From positions 96,650 to 160,649 of the forward strand of contig NW_026942781.1 of the NCBI RefSeq assembly GCF_024139115.2: a stretch of DNA of 64,000 nt, in the 5' to 3' direction. Each line of letters opens with the position of its first letter. The first letter of the stretch is position 1. The notes under the pieces were generated by a model that saw nothing but the letters and a program-made list of their open reading frames with translations, was not told the DNA's origin and ran no database searches. The position numbers and the translations under genes are program-made. The stretch is from Armigeres subalbatus (Eukaryota; Arthropoda; Insecta; Diptera; Culicidae). Shown in pieces: positions 1-11,805 of the stretch.

Positions 1-169
1 TCCTAATTGTAAAATCCATTGAAACTTTTTTACGGTTCACATTGTTTCTTTGCCGAAATGAGTTCATCTTATTCATTTTATTTTAACAAGATTCAAAATC
101 TGACCTTACCTAGATAATGTTGCTATCGCACTGCCCAGTCTATCACCGCTACTACAGAAACTTTTGTGT

Positions 170-412
170 TTTCTCGAGTCCTGCTCGCTCCGGAATCATT
201 TTTATAGGGAAAAATAGCACCATCAGAGTCCTGCTCACATGGAAAGCTTTTTTGTGCAAACCTCGAGTCCTGCTCGCTCCTGGAAACTTTTTAAGCCTCG
301 GAGACCTGCTCGCTCCGGAATCATTCTTAGTTTAATAAAAATTCACCCTCGAGTCCTGCTCGCTCCGAAACTTTCTTTTTTTGCAACCTCGGAGTCCTGC
401 TCCGGAATATAT
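170..412. repeat. Minisatellite, locus 1 (about six copies of CGAGTCCTGCTCGCTCC)
   Basis: The core CGAGTCCTGCTCGCTCC or close variants recur at about 173, 222, 262, 297, 348 and 388, separated by 35-51 bp of A/T-rich, variable spacer. Short open frames across it simply read the repeat. The reverse complement of the core, GGAGCRAG(C)AGGACTC, is the unit of a second array at 33283-33810. Confidence 0.8.
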
Positions 413-711
413 ATTGTTTTCAGATAAAATGGAAAACAAAGAAAGATCATATTTACTAATTTGCATTTCATGATGTGGCAAGCATCCATTTTAAGTGCAT
501 CCTACCAACCTCACGTCATGTCGTATCCCAAAGAAGTCCGCCGATGCGAGCGTTGAAAAGTCGTCAATAAACTGAAAGTATGGTTTTCAAACAAAATCAA
601 TCTCGAAACCTCACTCGTCACCCATAGTCAACCCTCGTTGCCATACCAAACTACAGCACGGTGATTGTATAACTTAACAATTCCAACCGTACTATCACAC
701 TTAATAAGTTG

Positions 712-868
712 ATTCGGTAGATTTTACGAAATTCAAAGCAGAACTGTTGGTAACAATTTAACTTTGATTTTTGCATTTTGACAGTTGAGCAATGGAAAAG
801 TTACAAAAATCTGTAAAATAAATTACTGAACAGTTCTGCTGTTGAGATTTCGAAAATTTCACCGAATA
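712..868. mobile_element. MITE family 1, copy 1
   Basis: The ends are inverted: ATTCGGT at 712 against ACCGAAT ending at 868. The sub-terminal blocks GCAGAACTGTT and AACAGTTCTGC are also inverted. The centre contains TTTTGACAGTTGA.CAA. A second copy with the same blocks in the same order is at 33957-34143. There is no coding capacity, so this is a non-autonomous palindromic element. The superfamily is not recognised. Confidence 0.65.
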
Positions 869-2265
869 CGGTGAAATGAGTTAAGGTGTAGATTTGGGGC
901 CATTGAGGACTTGTAATTCAAGTAGTATTTGTGATATAAATGTATAATCAAAGTTGAAATATTTATATCTAGAGCGATGGAATCTTTTGAATTGGATAAC
1001 ACCACTGAATACTCAATGTTTCAGGCATCATTCGGTTTAAGTCAAGCATTTGCTCAATTCACTTGCCCAACCAGCTAGTATAAGGAATTGCTGAAATTTC
1101 TCAACGAATTTCTAAGAAATTGCTTTGTGAATCTCAGGGTATATCCAAAACAAATCTTCCTTCAACTTCTACAAAGAAAGTCTCGGAAGTTTCGAATATT
1201 CGTTCAGTAACTGTCCTAGAGATTACCTGAAGAAATCTTTTTTCATTCATCTGGAAATTTCTTCGAAAATTATTACCATGCATTTTCTTTAGAATACGTG
1301 CAGATAATTTCCTGTAAAAATTTCCACTCTTCGAAAGTTTGTTCTTAAATTCCTTCATGAATTCATGTAGAAATTCCTCAAGAATTAACTGCATTGATTC
1401 TCCAAGAAAATTTATGGAAATTGTTTAGGAATTTCAGTAAAAATTATTCCTGCAGAACTTTCAGAAGAACTTCCAGAATTCTGATGAAAATCTGCAGCAC
1501 TTCCAGAAATAAAATGTAGATAAGTTAAAGATTAAATTTAAAGCAAATTGATTAGGATAAGTTATCTTATAATTCCTGAGTATTAACTCACTTGAGTGGA
1601 TATTATTTACTATGTTTGATAGCTCGATATGTGCAGATGCACAAATGTGAAAGATTAGGTTCAAAAAATGCATCAGAGGTGATCATTTTCCTTCGCAATA
1701 TAGGATTTTCAAGTGGTCATTAATCGAAAATGTCATGTCTTCCAAATTTTTTTTTTAATATTTTCTCTCCATTTTCAATACTCTAATTAAGAGAAATTCA
1801 AAGTCAAGAAATTGAAGTCTCTAGGTGCACTAGTTCCAAAAGATATAGATGGAAAGTCAGAAATGGGTAAAAGTTAGCAAATTTTCTGAAAAATATTTTA
1901 TTAACTATTTATTGAAATATTTTTTAAATGTTTTTTTCTCCGTTAATACATCACATAAAGGTTATTGTATAAGTTTAAATGTAGCAAAACCAATGGTTAC
2001 ACTGTGAAAAAAATTGAAAAAATGCGAAGCAATATTTTTTCCAAAACGACGCTATTTTCAACTTTGATAGTGAAGAACTTTTTTCCTCGAATCCCCGGGT
2101 TCTTTTATGATACACATCAGGACAAAGCTTGACTAAATGTCCGAAAGAATTTCTTGAGTATTTGCAATTAACAGAGTTAATCACTCTGATTTTTTTTTCA
2201 TTTGTTTTTTACCGTGTTTTGCCTCTCGTACTCCAAGGTTAATGCTCATTCCAAAAACGAATTGA
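869..2265. other. AT-rich non-coding stretch
   Basis: No gene is supported here. The part at 1080-1500 is low-complexity, with many degenerate GAAATTTCTT / AAGAAATT / TTCCAGAA words on both strands. The rest looks like ordinary AT-rich intron or intergenic DNA. Confidence 0.6.
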
Positions 2266-2520
2266 TAGAAGGCCCGGAGACCCCAGTGGTATATATCAAC
2301 TAACTCAGCGCGAAGAATTGAGGTGATGTCGTATGTGTGCATGCGCGTTCACGTATGTGCAAAAGAACGCAATCGCCATTTAGACACTTATTTGTGTCCG
2401 ATTTTCTCGCAAAGTTTCATTCGACGGGAAATCTAGCCATCGTTTCCTATTGAAATGGGTCAGACTGAACTATGCTCAAAGGGTATGGTCAAAATACATT
2501 TTATTGGTATAACTTCTCGA
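2266..2520 (+). repeat. Dispersed repeat beginning GAAGGCCCGGAGACC, copy 1 (decayed)
   Basis: The sequence starts AGAAGGCCCGGAGACC and continues with a tract of the type ATATATC.ACTAACTCAG, then a GTGTG-like stretch and CATTCGACGGGAAATC. The same order is seen at 11203-11545 and, in fragments, at 9180-9870. It is non-coding. I recognise it only as a repeat common in Aedes-type sequence; the class is unknown. Confidence 0.6.
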
Positions 2521-4940
2521 CTTTATTTATAAACCATTTGAGCTCATTTAATTAACTTTTCAAAGGAGTAAATGAATAAAACCCCAATGCATGCAGCACA
2601 ACGGTAACGGAAGGATTTAACAGTTCGCTCATATATTTCCTGTCAACTTACTGTTTCTCCGCCATTCCGCTGAAATACGTTTGGGGCTTGAGTGGTTTGA
2701 GCCTTCAAACCTTTTTCTGAGCCATTATAGCTACCGATGGAGGAACTAAATATGAGATTTCATAATATGTAAATATTTATAAATCTCCTGAATCAATAAT
2801 TCCTGACATGTTTATTGCAAAAGTAAAGACGAACAATATCTTAGTTAGAACGGAGCGTATGAAATTCTTGCTAGTGTCATGAACGTCTGGCTTAATCAGG
2901 GAAATATTTATTCACTCACTACACTTTGAGGTTCACTGGCTGAACAACCAGCGGAAAGTCAATATAAACAGTTGAAGTAATTTAGAACTCATAAATGCAA
3001 CAAAATGATCAAGAGAGGCAATCGTTGACATTTTCCTTCGTCCTTCACATGAATCAGATCCATTTTAAGTCGATTTATGTAAGAGGAGACGTTGGAAAAA
3101 AATTTTCACTTAGTTATTCTTATGCCATGCGTAATTTTGTAATATTTGAAGATTTTCAAAAGTTCTTTATCTTCTAATACTTTAGATGAATTTATCTCAT
3201 CTTCCATCGTTGATGGAATTGAAGAAAATATCATTGAAGACTTAAACCTTGGACACAGAAAAGAATGAGCTGTATATAACTTGTAGAAATCATGAAAATG
3301 AAATCAAAAGTAATTCAAATAGTGTTGTTATTTAAATTAAAAGAATTTTATTCGAAGAATGGAGCATTTTACATTCCACAATGAATGTCCACATTTTTTG
3401 AGAATATATTAATCTCATTTTTGAATAACTTGTACACGTAAAATGTCATGGGATTGCGATTTCTAATTGCTAATACCCTTTTCAAAAGTTATTTTCAATT
3501 CTGATTATTTGATTAACATTTAATGCTTATGATCCTCTCAGATCCTAGACTTTGTCAAACAAATTGTTCTAAATACAAATTGATGAGGCATGAGAGTGAG
3601 AACAAAAAAATATCACGGAAGTCATGAAATTAATGTCATTAACATGATCGCCGCCATAATGTCCATAAATTGTGAAATCTAGTTTTTGACAGCCCTTCCT
3701 TCTCCTTAAGAAAACGCACGAAATTTCAACTTCCCAAATAGGTTTGCTTTGTCACGTTAATCGAAACCTAGAAAAAATAATTACGTAACAGACGATCCCC
3801 AGGGGGGTTGGAAGTGTATTCATGCTATTTCGATTCATACACAGCTAAAACTAAGTGGAAAATCACTTTCAAAGTCCAATTTTATTTTTGACTCGCTCGT
3901 TGTATGGGGATCCCCATAGTGGGCTAAGGAGGGCCCCCAATGTCAATGTCAATGCTTCATGCAAATAATATTTTCATTTATTTAAAGCTAGTTACCTAGT
4001 TTTTATGTTTTGGAAAGTCAGTTAGTCAGTTTTTATATTATTTTTATAAATCTCACAATTAAATCAAATAAAATTCTGTCCATACGGGCTTATAAACGGA
4101 CCAACAAATCAAAATATGACAATTTTTTGTATCGTGCCTAAAATTACGTTTTTGGGCTTTACAACCATAAAAAGGAAAGGTGTGGGAAGACAGGGTTTGT
4201 ATGTACTTTAAGGAATAACTATTCTCCTCGATTTTATATTTTTCCAAATTTTCACGACAGTTTTCAGAATTTTAAATTGAGAACTTCCTTTGGAACTCTT
4301 CGAAATTTTACGCTGTTTCTTGAAAGATTCTTTCTGATTTTTTAATTATTCTGCAGATTTATTTTCCGGTTCTATTGTTTATTTTTCAATTACGGTTTTT
4401 AACGTCGATTAAAGAATCCATATGGCTTCAAGTAACCAAAATGACAAAATCAAACTCAGGAAATCATCCAGAAATTAAGTTTATCTAGTAGAACCTGAAA
4501 TTGTTTACCTTTACTTCAAGTTTTCTGAAAAGATTCGAAACTTGCTACGTGAGGTAATGACTTTAATATCTTTGGACATGACTTTTGACCTTACGCTGCA
4601 GATTTCTGATTATCAGAAAATTTCTGTTTTACTTTAGCTGTAGTATTTTGAATCGATGAGGTTATTGAAAATTCCAATCAAACTTTTTTCGATAAAAGTT
4701 CTCGGCAAATCAATTCCTGAAGAAGATAATGCACAACAATGAGTGGTAAAAAACACATTTTTATCATTTGTTCGAAATTGCATAGTGTTAAATGACTTGT
4801 TTTCAAATATATTGAAAATATGAACTGTTCACGCGCTTGGATACTCACCAATAATGTGTGCCCCGCTCCTCTGTTCCTCTATTTTTAATGGAATTTCCTA
4901 CCAATTATCACCATAAGTACTGCAAATAATCCTTTCAAAC
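2521..4940. other. AT-rich stretch without a supported gene
   Basis: No gene, RNA or intact element is visible. A short ATTACGTAAC...GGGGGG block (3779-3815) resembles one at 12527-12555. A GGGCTAAGGAGGGCCC fragment near 3922 resembles the end of the SINE at 7573-7860. Everything else is AT-rich unique-looking sequence. Confidence 0.5.
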
Positions 4941-7572
4941 ACCTTCTCAAAATGAACCCAAATTAGTTGGAATTCCTGCACTTTCACCCGCTACTTCACT
5001 TCGTCCTGCGGCGCGGTCAATCAACCACTCACCCGAACACGGCGCAATGTTCCACAGAGGGGTACATAATCGTTCGACGATGTAAACTGCCGACCGATCA
5101 TTTTTCTTTCGATCCCGAACTCCCATCATCATTAGGGAGCGCCGTTTGCAGCGCATTGGTCGCCGCCAAAATCGATCCTTTCCCAGCATTGGCTGCCGCC
5201 CCATGGCTCCCTGATTGTGCCCATCTGACGCGTAGGTTAAATTAGCGCAAAATTTCCCTAACAAATGCGCTAATAACCTGAGGGTGTGCGGTATTTTGAT
5301 TCGTTTTGTTTCTGATTGCATATGGCAATCTTTTGGCAGGGACCGTTGTGATCTAGATCAATGGGATCCAGGTCGGTTCTGAAATGAATCACCCGAGGAT
5401 AATGACGACCATTTTTCCAGAAGATAAAATCAATTATAAATCAATGGCAAATGACCTTTTTTGCCAAAAGTGAATTATCAATAAATCATCACCAACCCCC
5501 AAAAACTCCCTTTTTTTTCGTGTAATACAAAAAATAAAATTAATTCGCATACCCTCGCGTTTGAATCAAGACGTTCGTTAAAATTGCCCCTGAGAAAGTG
5601 GTTGCCAAGCGGGTGGCGCATAGATCGGGTATGATTTATATAATACGTAACTAAATGAAGCACATCAGTCTATGCATCCTTCCATTATATTGATGGAAAA
5701 TGAATCACCGTCGGTGCGAAAATTAGCGTGCTCATGTTAATCGAAATCAAATTGCAAACATGAAAGATGCGTTCATGAATGCCATTGGCACGTGATGATT
5801 TGTGACGCGAGCGGCATCGATTAAAGCCATTTCGCATATAAAAATCCACACTTCCATACGCACTGCATCACCAAGCCTTAGCTTAACCCCAGCTAAGGAC
5901 CCAATTTCAATCGATGAATGATTTCTCTCGTACTCCACCACACATTCATTCAACATCGATTAGCGGTACGATAAATTCGTAAAGTTGCAGCGACGAAATT
6001 TTGCTTGCACTTCTCGTTAGCACCACTTATTACTTACGAATCGTTCGGACGGTGCTGTCGGAGGAGGCGCCATTGCTATCCGGGCACGCGCAATATGATG
6101 CAGATCACCTCAAATTCGTCCTCGAAAATGGTGAAACTTTCCAATCAAAACAAATCAAATCCCGTATCACCACGTTGCGAATTTCGCTCTGGTTCAATTT
6201 CTAAACCGACTACTTTTGGGTCGCGCTTGGCTAACTTTTCACAGCCGCTTGTTGAGAAAACCGGTGATGCGTCAATCCACTCCTGATTTGTGCGAAAATA
6301 ACCAGATCCGACACTGTAACTATTGGCCAGCTTTGGCAAGCGACCTTTCCGCTTCATCCGACCGATGATCAATTGAAACTGGGAGCTTCCCAGTTAAGCT
6401 CTCGCCCTGAAAGGGATGATTAGTTAGCAACACATATGTGGATACATCATCCGTATACTATAGTAGTACGTGCTCTCTCCCAACCTAACATACACCAATT
6501 AGAGCTCTAACGACCCAGCGATTCACGAATCGTAGTACCTGTAGGGTGGTCTTGATACGTGAATACCGTGCCGTGATGGAGACTAATAGCTATCCAAACA
6601 ACACAGCCGACTGCAAGGTGACGGTGATTAGTAGTCTTCTGCCATCTAGCCACAAAACCATCTGCGCTTGCGGGATCTTCCATGAACCACGTAAAAAGTG
6701 GGCAAACAAAATCTATTTTTGTCCAATTATACTGAAAATGTGGTGGGTATTTGTAATGCAAAACAATGAATTACGTGGCTCACGGATGGTCCCATATCTA
6801 CAGAGACATACTTAATGTTTGGAAGAGTCGACGGAATGAATAATGCGCAGTGCACACCACTTAGGAACGAAGGGAGAACAGATAAAAGGGCTTGTTTTTG
6901 CGAGTTTTTCCTAATTGAGCTAATTTCTTTTTTGTACACAATCCGGTGACACGCCCAGTTGCTAATGACGGTCATCATTCGATGTGATTTGTTCGTTCAG
7001 ATTATTCGGCAGCTGAACCCAGTAGCAACGAGGCGAGGGCACGTGCTGATGACAGATATTTAACAGGAAGGACGCCACTTAGTCGGTGATTTTTCAATAA
7101 TTAGCGTTGGTTTGGATTGGGTTCAAAGAGCGGCTTGATTGAACAAACGTGGAAGACCTTTTGGATAAATACGTAGAGACAATATTTTAGCATTTCGATC
7201 TGGAATCGCGAAATTGCTACAATGGTCTGATTTAACAATTAACGACACTGTATGAAAAAAGGGCTACAGAGACTGAACTATAATCAAACATTTAAATGAA
7301 GGCAATTGAATTTTTAAATTTTACATTTTAGAAGATGGGTACAAGAAATCGTCCCAACGAAGTCTTGTCTAATTTTTTGGCATTTTTGTTGTTTGTGTTT
7401 TTTTTTACAAATAGTTCACCTCTTTTGAACCTGATCACATGCTGCTACTTTCCTTGGAGTTCTCTTTAAGTGTGACTGTATAGGGTTAATGCTCCCGGAT
7501 TTCATCTCATAGCTTCTATGTTCATCCCATAAAAACCAAGTAATGAAAAGTTATTGACATCAAAGACAACAA
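4941..7572. other. Unique, moderately GC-rich non-coding region
   Basis: Composition rises here, most clearly at 4960-5340 and 5990-6400, and no repeat family is visible. Several overlapping short open frames occur on both strands, but none has a recognisable domain or clear splice context. Candidate uses are intronic regulatory DNA or unseen non-coding exons; the sequence alone does not decide. Confidence 0.4.
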
Positions 7573-7860
7573 ATCTTCTTCTTCTTCTTCATTGGCATTA
7601 CATCCCCACACTGGGACATTGCCGCCTCGCTGCTTAGCACTTCCAAGGTTATTAACTGCGAGGTTTCTATGCCAAGTTACCATTTCTGCATTCGTATATC
7701 ATGAAACCAACACGATGATACTTTTGTGCCCAGGAAAGTCGAGATAATTTCCAAGCCGAAAATTGCCTAGACCGGGACCCGGAGTCGAACCCAACCACCC
7801 TCAAGCATGGTCTTGCTTCGTAGCCGCGCATCCACGCGCAGCCACGGCTAAGGAGGGCCC
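7573..7860 (-). mobile_element. Feilai-like tRNA-derived SINE
   Basis: Read on the - strand, the element starts at 7860 with GGGCCCTCCTTAGCCGTGG (Pol III A-box region). The B box GGGTTCGACTCC is at 7781-7792 reversed, and the element ends in a GAA-rich tail (TTC repeats at 7573-7590 on +). The body matches my memory of the Aedes SINE Feilai (ACTGGGACA, CACTTCCA, GCATTCGTATATC blocks). It is intact in outline and probably non-functional. It supports an Aedes-type genome. Confidence 0.85.
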
Positions 7861-8644
7861 TAAATGTTGTGGGTAATCGATTTTACTCGTTTGATCAAAT
7901 TGCTTCCGGACTGTACCGCACTGAATGGTGCACTTCACCCATTAAAAAGATGCTACCGAAAACTCAATTTGCTGATGATGCAGATCGTTGTCGCCGATAG
8001 GAAGCTAAATTACACTCACTAACGTTGGTTACCCTCCTATTTACAGATTTTCGAACGCGGGTAAACTTGACCGTGACAATGCATCATCACCGCTGCTGCC
8101 GGTGCAACAAATGACGCGAGCGCCATTCACAGGCTATAGAGACACAAGAAAAAGGTTCACACACAACATAGGAAGGTGGGTACACAACCCGCGATTTGCG
8201 CTAATTAGATGCCCACACTACATCAGCTGCTGAAACGATTGGAATCTCATTCGAATGCGGTGCAATTAGAGCTCCGGAATGTTTTGTCAAATGTAGTAGG
8301 TAACATTTTTTTCTATTCTGATTGATGAAGCTGTTGGTAACGAACCTCACAACGCAACTCATATTTTCAATTGAAACAATCGGCTTTAGCTATCTGCCAC
8401 AATAATTCGTTTTTACTAACACCAACAGGGAAACCAACGGAACAAGTACAATAATCGGGACAAATTTATCGAAATAATTGGCTTTAAATAACAAGTGAAC
8501 ACGCGTACCTACCGATTCTATTGGGCTGTAAAACGAGTTGAAAAAGTTTGCTATCTTTCCCCAATTAGAAGTCATAAAATTGTTCACATGCTTGATACGA
8601 ACGGAGTTTGTATAATCCAATTTAAATACAAACGATCTAAAAAA
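7861..8644. other. Unique stretch between two SINEs
   Basis: Mixed-composition DNA with no supported gene. A phrase close to AATGACGCGAGCG at 8106-8120 resembles TGTGACGCGAGCG near 5810, which may be chance or a shared site. Open frames of about 90 codons at 8390-8767 overlap on both strands and run into the SINE, so they are not credible genes. Confidence 0.45.
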
Positions 8645-8948
8645 AATTCTTCTTCTTCCTATTTGAATAACGTCCCCCACTGGGATATTGCCGCCTTGCA
8701 GCTTAGTGCTCTTTCAGCACTTCCACAGACTGCTCGGTTTCGAATCCAAGTTACCAAAATTTTCTAAACCGGACCGGGAATCGAACCCACCCAACAAACA
8801 TTGTGAAAGGAAAAAGCGGGGGAAAAAATAATCTTCCTCATCCAAAAATTCAGCTTATTCAGCCAAAATTGTTTGTTGGGCAGCCACCTTCAACATGGTC
8901 TTGATTTTTAGCAGCGCATCTTACCGTACGGCTAGGGAATACAACCAT
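8645..8948 (-). mobile_element. Feilai-like SINE, second copy, interrupted by a MITE
   Basis: This copy has the same block order as the one at 7573-7860: TTC-rich tail, CACTGGGATATTGCCGCC, CACTTCCACAG, the B box reversed (GGAATCGAACCC at 8777-8788), and the A-box end near 8925-8940. The internal part with CATTCGTATATC is deleted. A 91-bp insertion sits just past the B box (see 8790-8880). Confidence 0.8.
8790..8880. mobile_element. Short MITE nested in the SINE
   Basis: The ends are CCCAACAAACA (8790-8800) and TGTTTGTTGGG (8870-8880), perfect 11-bp inverted repeats. Removing the insert, with a possible 2-bp CA target duplication, rejoins the SINE as ...GAACCCAGCCACC..., close to the other copy. 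The element is 91 bp, A-rich and non-coding. Confidence 0.75.
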
Positions 8949-9061
8949 TACCAATTGTCATAAAATAAAACTCAACTAAAAATATCTATTTAGCTTTAAT
9001 TTGAGTAATAACAATCTTTTATCATAATATAAGTTACGTAGCACTGTCCATTTTCACTCCA

Positions 9062-9404
9062 CTACTGGATTGTAACTTTACAGATACGTTTTTCGACCGG
9101 AACAGTTATTGACGTTTTCGAGAGGGAGAAGGAAGAAGATACAATTTTTTGTACAGAAATCATGTAAAAAAGTCTAGCACTTATCCTCACCCGATTTCCA
9201 CGCAACAAGTTGCATTCGACAAGGAATCCTGTCCATCGTTTCCTTTTGAAAATTTGACAGATAGGACTATGTGCTGAGAAATTATGGCTAAAATACTTTG
9301 TGTTATAAAAAAAACGCATAAAAAAGTCTAGCTCACTTTTCATGCACTTACCCTCAACCGTTTTACTCGCAACAAGTTGCATTCGACGCGGAATCGTGTC
9401 TCAT
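9062..9404. repeat. Dispersed repeat related to the GAAGGCCCGG family, left fragment
   Basis: The phrase CAACAAGTTGCATTCGAC.(A/C)GGAATC occurs twice (about 9205 and 9370), each followed or preceded by TATGGCTAAAATAC.TT-like text. The same phrases occur at 11330-11450. The repeat is cut by a retrotransposon 3' end at 9405-9720 and resumes at 9721. Confidence 0.6.
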
Positions 9405-9720
9405 TTTTTTTTCAAGTTCGTTTATTTGGTAGGCTCAGGCGTGTATAACACTTTACGGAGCCACGTTTCCTTGTGATATGTACAATCGACATAATCTTAT
9501 TATTATATTAGTAAGAGAGGGAAATAAGCCAACGTACTCGTGGTGACTCGAGGTTAGGTTTACAATGTTTAAGGATTCGGGAATCAGTGCATCATCATAA
9601 TCAAGGAATTTCAGCAGCTCATCCGGTTATTTGACGTCAGGGACGATGTGGTGTGTCGTCGTGCTCGAGGAATGGTTCGAATGGGAGCATCTTCCGGACG
9701 GCCAGAGCAACGGCGCTGTA
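9405..9720 (-). mobile_element. 5'-truncated non-LTR retrotransposon 3' end, with target-site duplication
   Basis: On the - strand the fragment ends with GGCTCCGTAAAG...GAGCCTACCAAATAAACG and an A-tail (T-run at about 9404-9412 on +). It is flanked by TCGTGTCTCATT (9394-9405) and TCCTGTCTCATT (9721-9732), a 12-bp target duplication with one mismatch. The 3' end resembles those at 11120-11200, 25090-25160 and 35512-35590. The coding part is decayed. Confidence 0.75.
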
Positions 9721-9732
9721 TCCTGTCTCATT

Positions 9733-10548
9733 GTTTCTTATTAAAAATTGGCCAGATCGGACTCTATGCTACGAAATTAAGGCCAACATACTTTTTCACC
9801 TTTCTCGTACAACAAAGTTGTACCGAAAGGATATCATTTCACTCCGAAATCGAACGAGTTTGGCAGAAGGAAGGCCGTGATATTTATATCATCACAAATA
9901 TTGCCCTCCGCGCGCATTCAAATTCACTTCAATATAACATTCTTCATGCCTGTCGTATCCTAACGAAACTATCCGCATTGAACTGCTATCGTTATGTAGT
10001 TTTCTTTACCTGTGTTTGATAGCAATGGCTGGAATGAAAGATATCCCAGACCAAATCCAACTCAAATTTTGTTAAGAAAATTATTTTGAGCTTTTTAGTG
10101 GAATGTCTTCACTTGTCGTAAGACGAGTTTGTACAACTCGTACAAACTCGTCTTACGACAAGTCAAATTTTGTGTTGTTTGTTCCGAACGTGAACCAAAC
10201 AAAGGGACGATTTTCTGGAAGTTTATACTGAAATTTCCATTTGCGCTATTTTAATTCACCGAACGATGGAAAAGAGATTTTCTTTTTTCTTTTTGTGTAG
10301 TCGAAACTTCAGTTTAAACCTCCAAAAATGATAACAAACCTCCAAAAATGATATCCTTAAAAATATGCCTGGTTAAAAATAAAGCTTAGAAAAGGAAACA
10401 ATTAGTCGAAATTCATATTAGCATATCTTTGCTTAAAATAACCCGATTTTCATAGAACGGACGAAGGTTCATCTATTTTTGAGCGCACTTTTCTCGGATA
10501 CTAAGTACGTAAAAGGCTATATGTTCGCTCCGGAAACAAACTTTTTAT
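9733..10548. other. Right remainder of the dispersed repeat, then AT-rich DNA
   Basis: 9733-9870 continues the interrupted repeat (CTATGCTACGAAATTAAGGCCA, then TTTCTCGTACAACAAAGTTGTACC). From 9870 the sequence is unique, with a perfect hairpin at 10111-10163. The open frame at 9648-10019 runs through the retrotransposon boundary and the repeat, so it is not a gene. Confidence 0.55.
10111..10163. repeat. Perfect 24-bp inverted repeat with a 5-nt loop
   Basis: The left arm 10111-10134 (begins ACTTGTCGTAAGACG) is exactly the reverse complement of the right arm 10140-10163 (ends CGTCTTACGACAAGT), with AACTC between them. No mismatch is seen. As RNA it would form a 24-bp stem; as DNA it is a cruciform-capable palindrome. 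Confidence 0.9.
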
Positions 10549-11216
10549 AGAAGGCCCGGAAACCATGTGTCGTCTAATGTCCAATCACTACTCTTTAAAT
10601 GCACATCTTTTTCGAGTGGGGCTCTCAGAAGGCAATCTCTGTGTTTGCGGCGCAGATTGCCAATACATTGACCATGTCGTGTGGGCGTGCGAGGAGCATC
10701 GTGGCCCCAGATCTGCGCTAACTGAATATCTGCGGGTCCGAGGAAAGCAGCCGAGGTCTATTAGGGAAGTGTTGGCGGGTCTTGATCTCGAGTACATGTC
10801 CCTTGTCCACCATTTTCTGAAAGTGGCTGATGTTAGACTGTAATCGTCGTCCACCCAGAATGTCTCCCTCTTGTTGTCTACCGTTTAATCCCACTCGTAT
10901 GTCTTCCTCTCGCTGCTGTCTTCCAAAAAAATGTTTATCTTGTTACAGATGTGAAACATCGCCAATGATATCAACTATGGGAATATCAACATCATATGTA
11001 ATTAATTTAAGCACCCTAAATTCCTTTCCTTTCCTTCAATATTATTGTATTCCCTAACCTCGACCAAACCGCGAGTCTTACGGTTCCCCAAAACTAACAT
11101 TAGTGTATAAGAATCATAATAAACTGTATTTAAAAACATGATTCCGGCTCCGTAACGCTTCACGGCAAATGAGCCTTCCAAATAAACGATAGATAAAAAA
11201 AGAAGGCCCGGAGACC
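10549..11216 (+). mobile_element. 5'-truncated non-LTR retrotransposon with 16-bp target-site duplication
   Basis: The insert is 10565-11200. It opens with the last part of a reverse-transcriptase ORF (10565-10840: HYSLNAHLFRVGLSE..LCVCG...HVVWAC), including the C-x-C...H-x4-C knuckle usual at the C-terminus of Jockey/LOA-group elements, then a 3' UTR with CGGCTCCGTAACGCTTCACGG and a short A-tail. The flanks AGAAGGCCCGGAAACC (10549-10564) and AGAAGGCCCGGAGACC (11201-11216) form a target duplication with one mismatch. The insertion is within the start of the dispersed repeat. The ORF piece is open for 92 codons, so it is fairly young. Confidence 0.85.
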
Positions 11217-11545
11217 CATAGTGTTATATACCGACCGACTCAGTTCGACGAATTGAGGTGATGTCTATGTGTGTGTATGTCTGCGGACAAAAAACCTCAC
11301 TCGTTTTTCGTGCACGTATCCTTAACCGATTTGCTTGCAACAGGTTGCATTCAACGGGGAATCTTGTTCTGTTGTTCCCTTTTAAAAATCGACCGTATAA
11401 CACTATGGGCTCAAAACTTATGGCCAAAATACACTTTTTACAGAGAAAATCAGTACAAAAAGCTCACTCATTTTTTGGTCACTTCTTAAGCGATTTCGCC
11501 TGCGTATTTCGATTTCGCCCCTCCGTAGCTCTTGTTGAATATTAA
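11203..11545 (+). repeat. Dispersed repeat beginning GAAGGCCCGGAGACC, copy 2
   Basis: This is the best-preserved copy: GAAGGCCCGGAGACCCATAG, a GACCGACTCAG block, a TGTGTGTATG stretch, CAACAGGTTGCATTCAACGGG, then TATGGCCAAAATACAC. The short open frames over it are incidental. Comparison with 2266-2520 and 9062-9870 gives its order. Confidence 0.65.
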
Positions 11546-11805
11546 TTCTGTGGGCATACTTAAAACGTTGAAGTTATTCTCACAGTGACAATTTCTATTG
11601 ATTTTGGTTATTGCGTACGCATCTCGAACCTATTGATTTCTTGTTCTCGCCCATTTTAACCAGCAACCGCACAGTTTAATAAAGTTCATAGGTATTCAGT
11701 AGTTTGGTTGACGGAACCGTGTGTAGATCTAATTAGACGTAAATCGGAGTACACGCTAACTTTCATCTACTCAGTTGCCAAGTAAAATTGTGGAATTGGG
11801 GAGCG
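11546..11805. other. Unique AT-rich spacer
   Basis: Nothing recognisable between the dispersed repeat and the CATTTGGCATAACGG element. Confidence 0.4.

Noticed and set aside
5747..6978. Cluster of short open frames on both strands as small genes
   Set aside because: They are 60-93 codons, mutually overlapping, and lack splice or start context and recognised motifs.
8645..8948. tRNA gene suggested by A and B boxes
   Set aside because: The boxes belong to a SINE with a long unrelated body and a TTC-rich tail; no cloverleaf is present.
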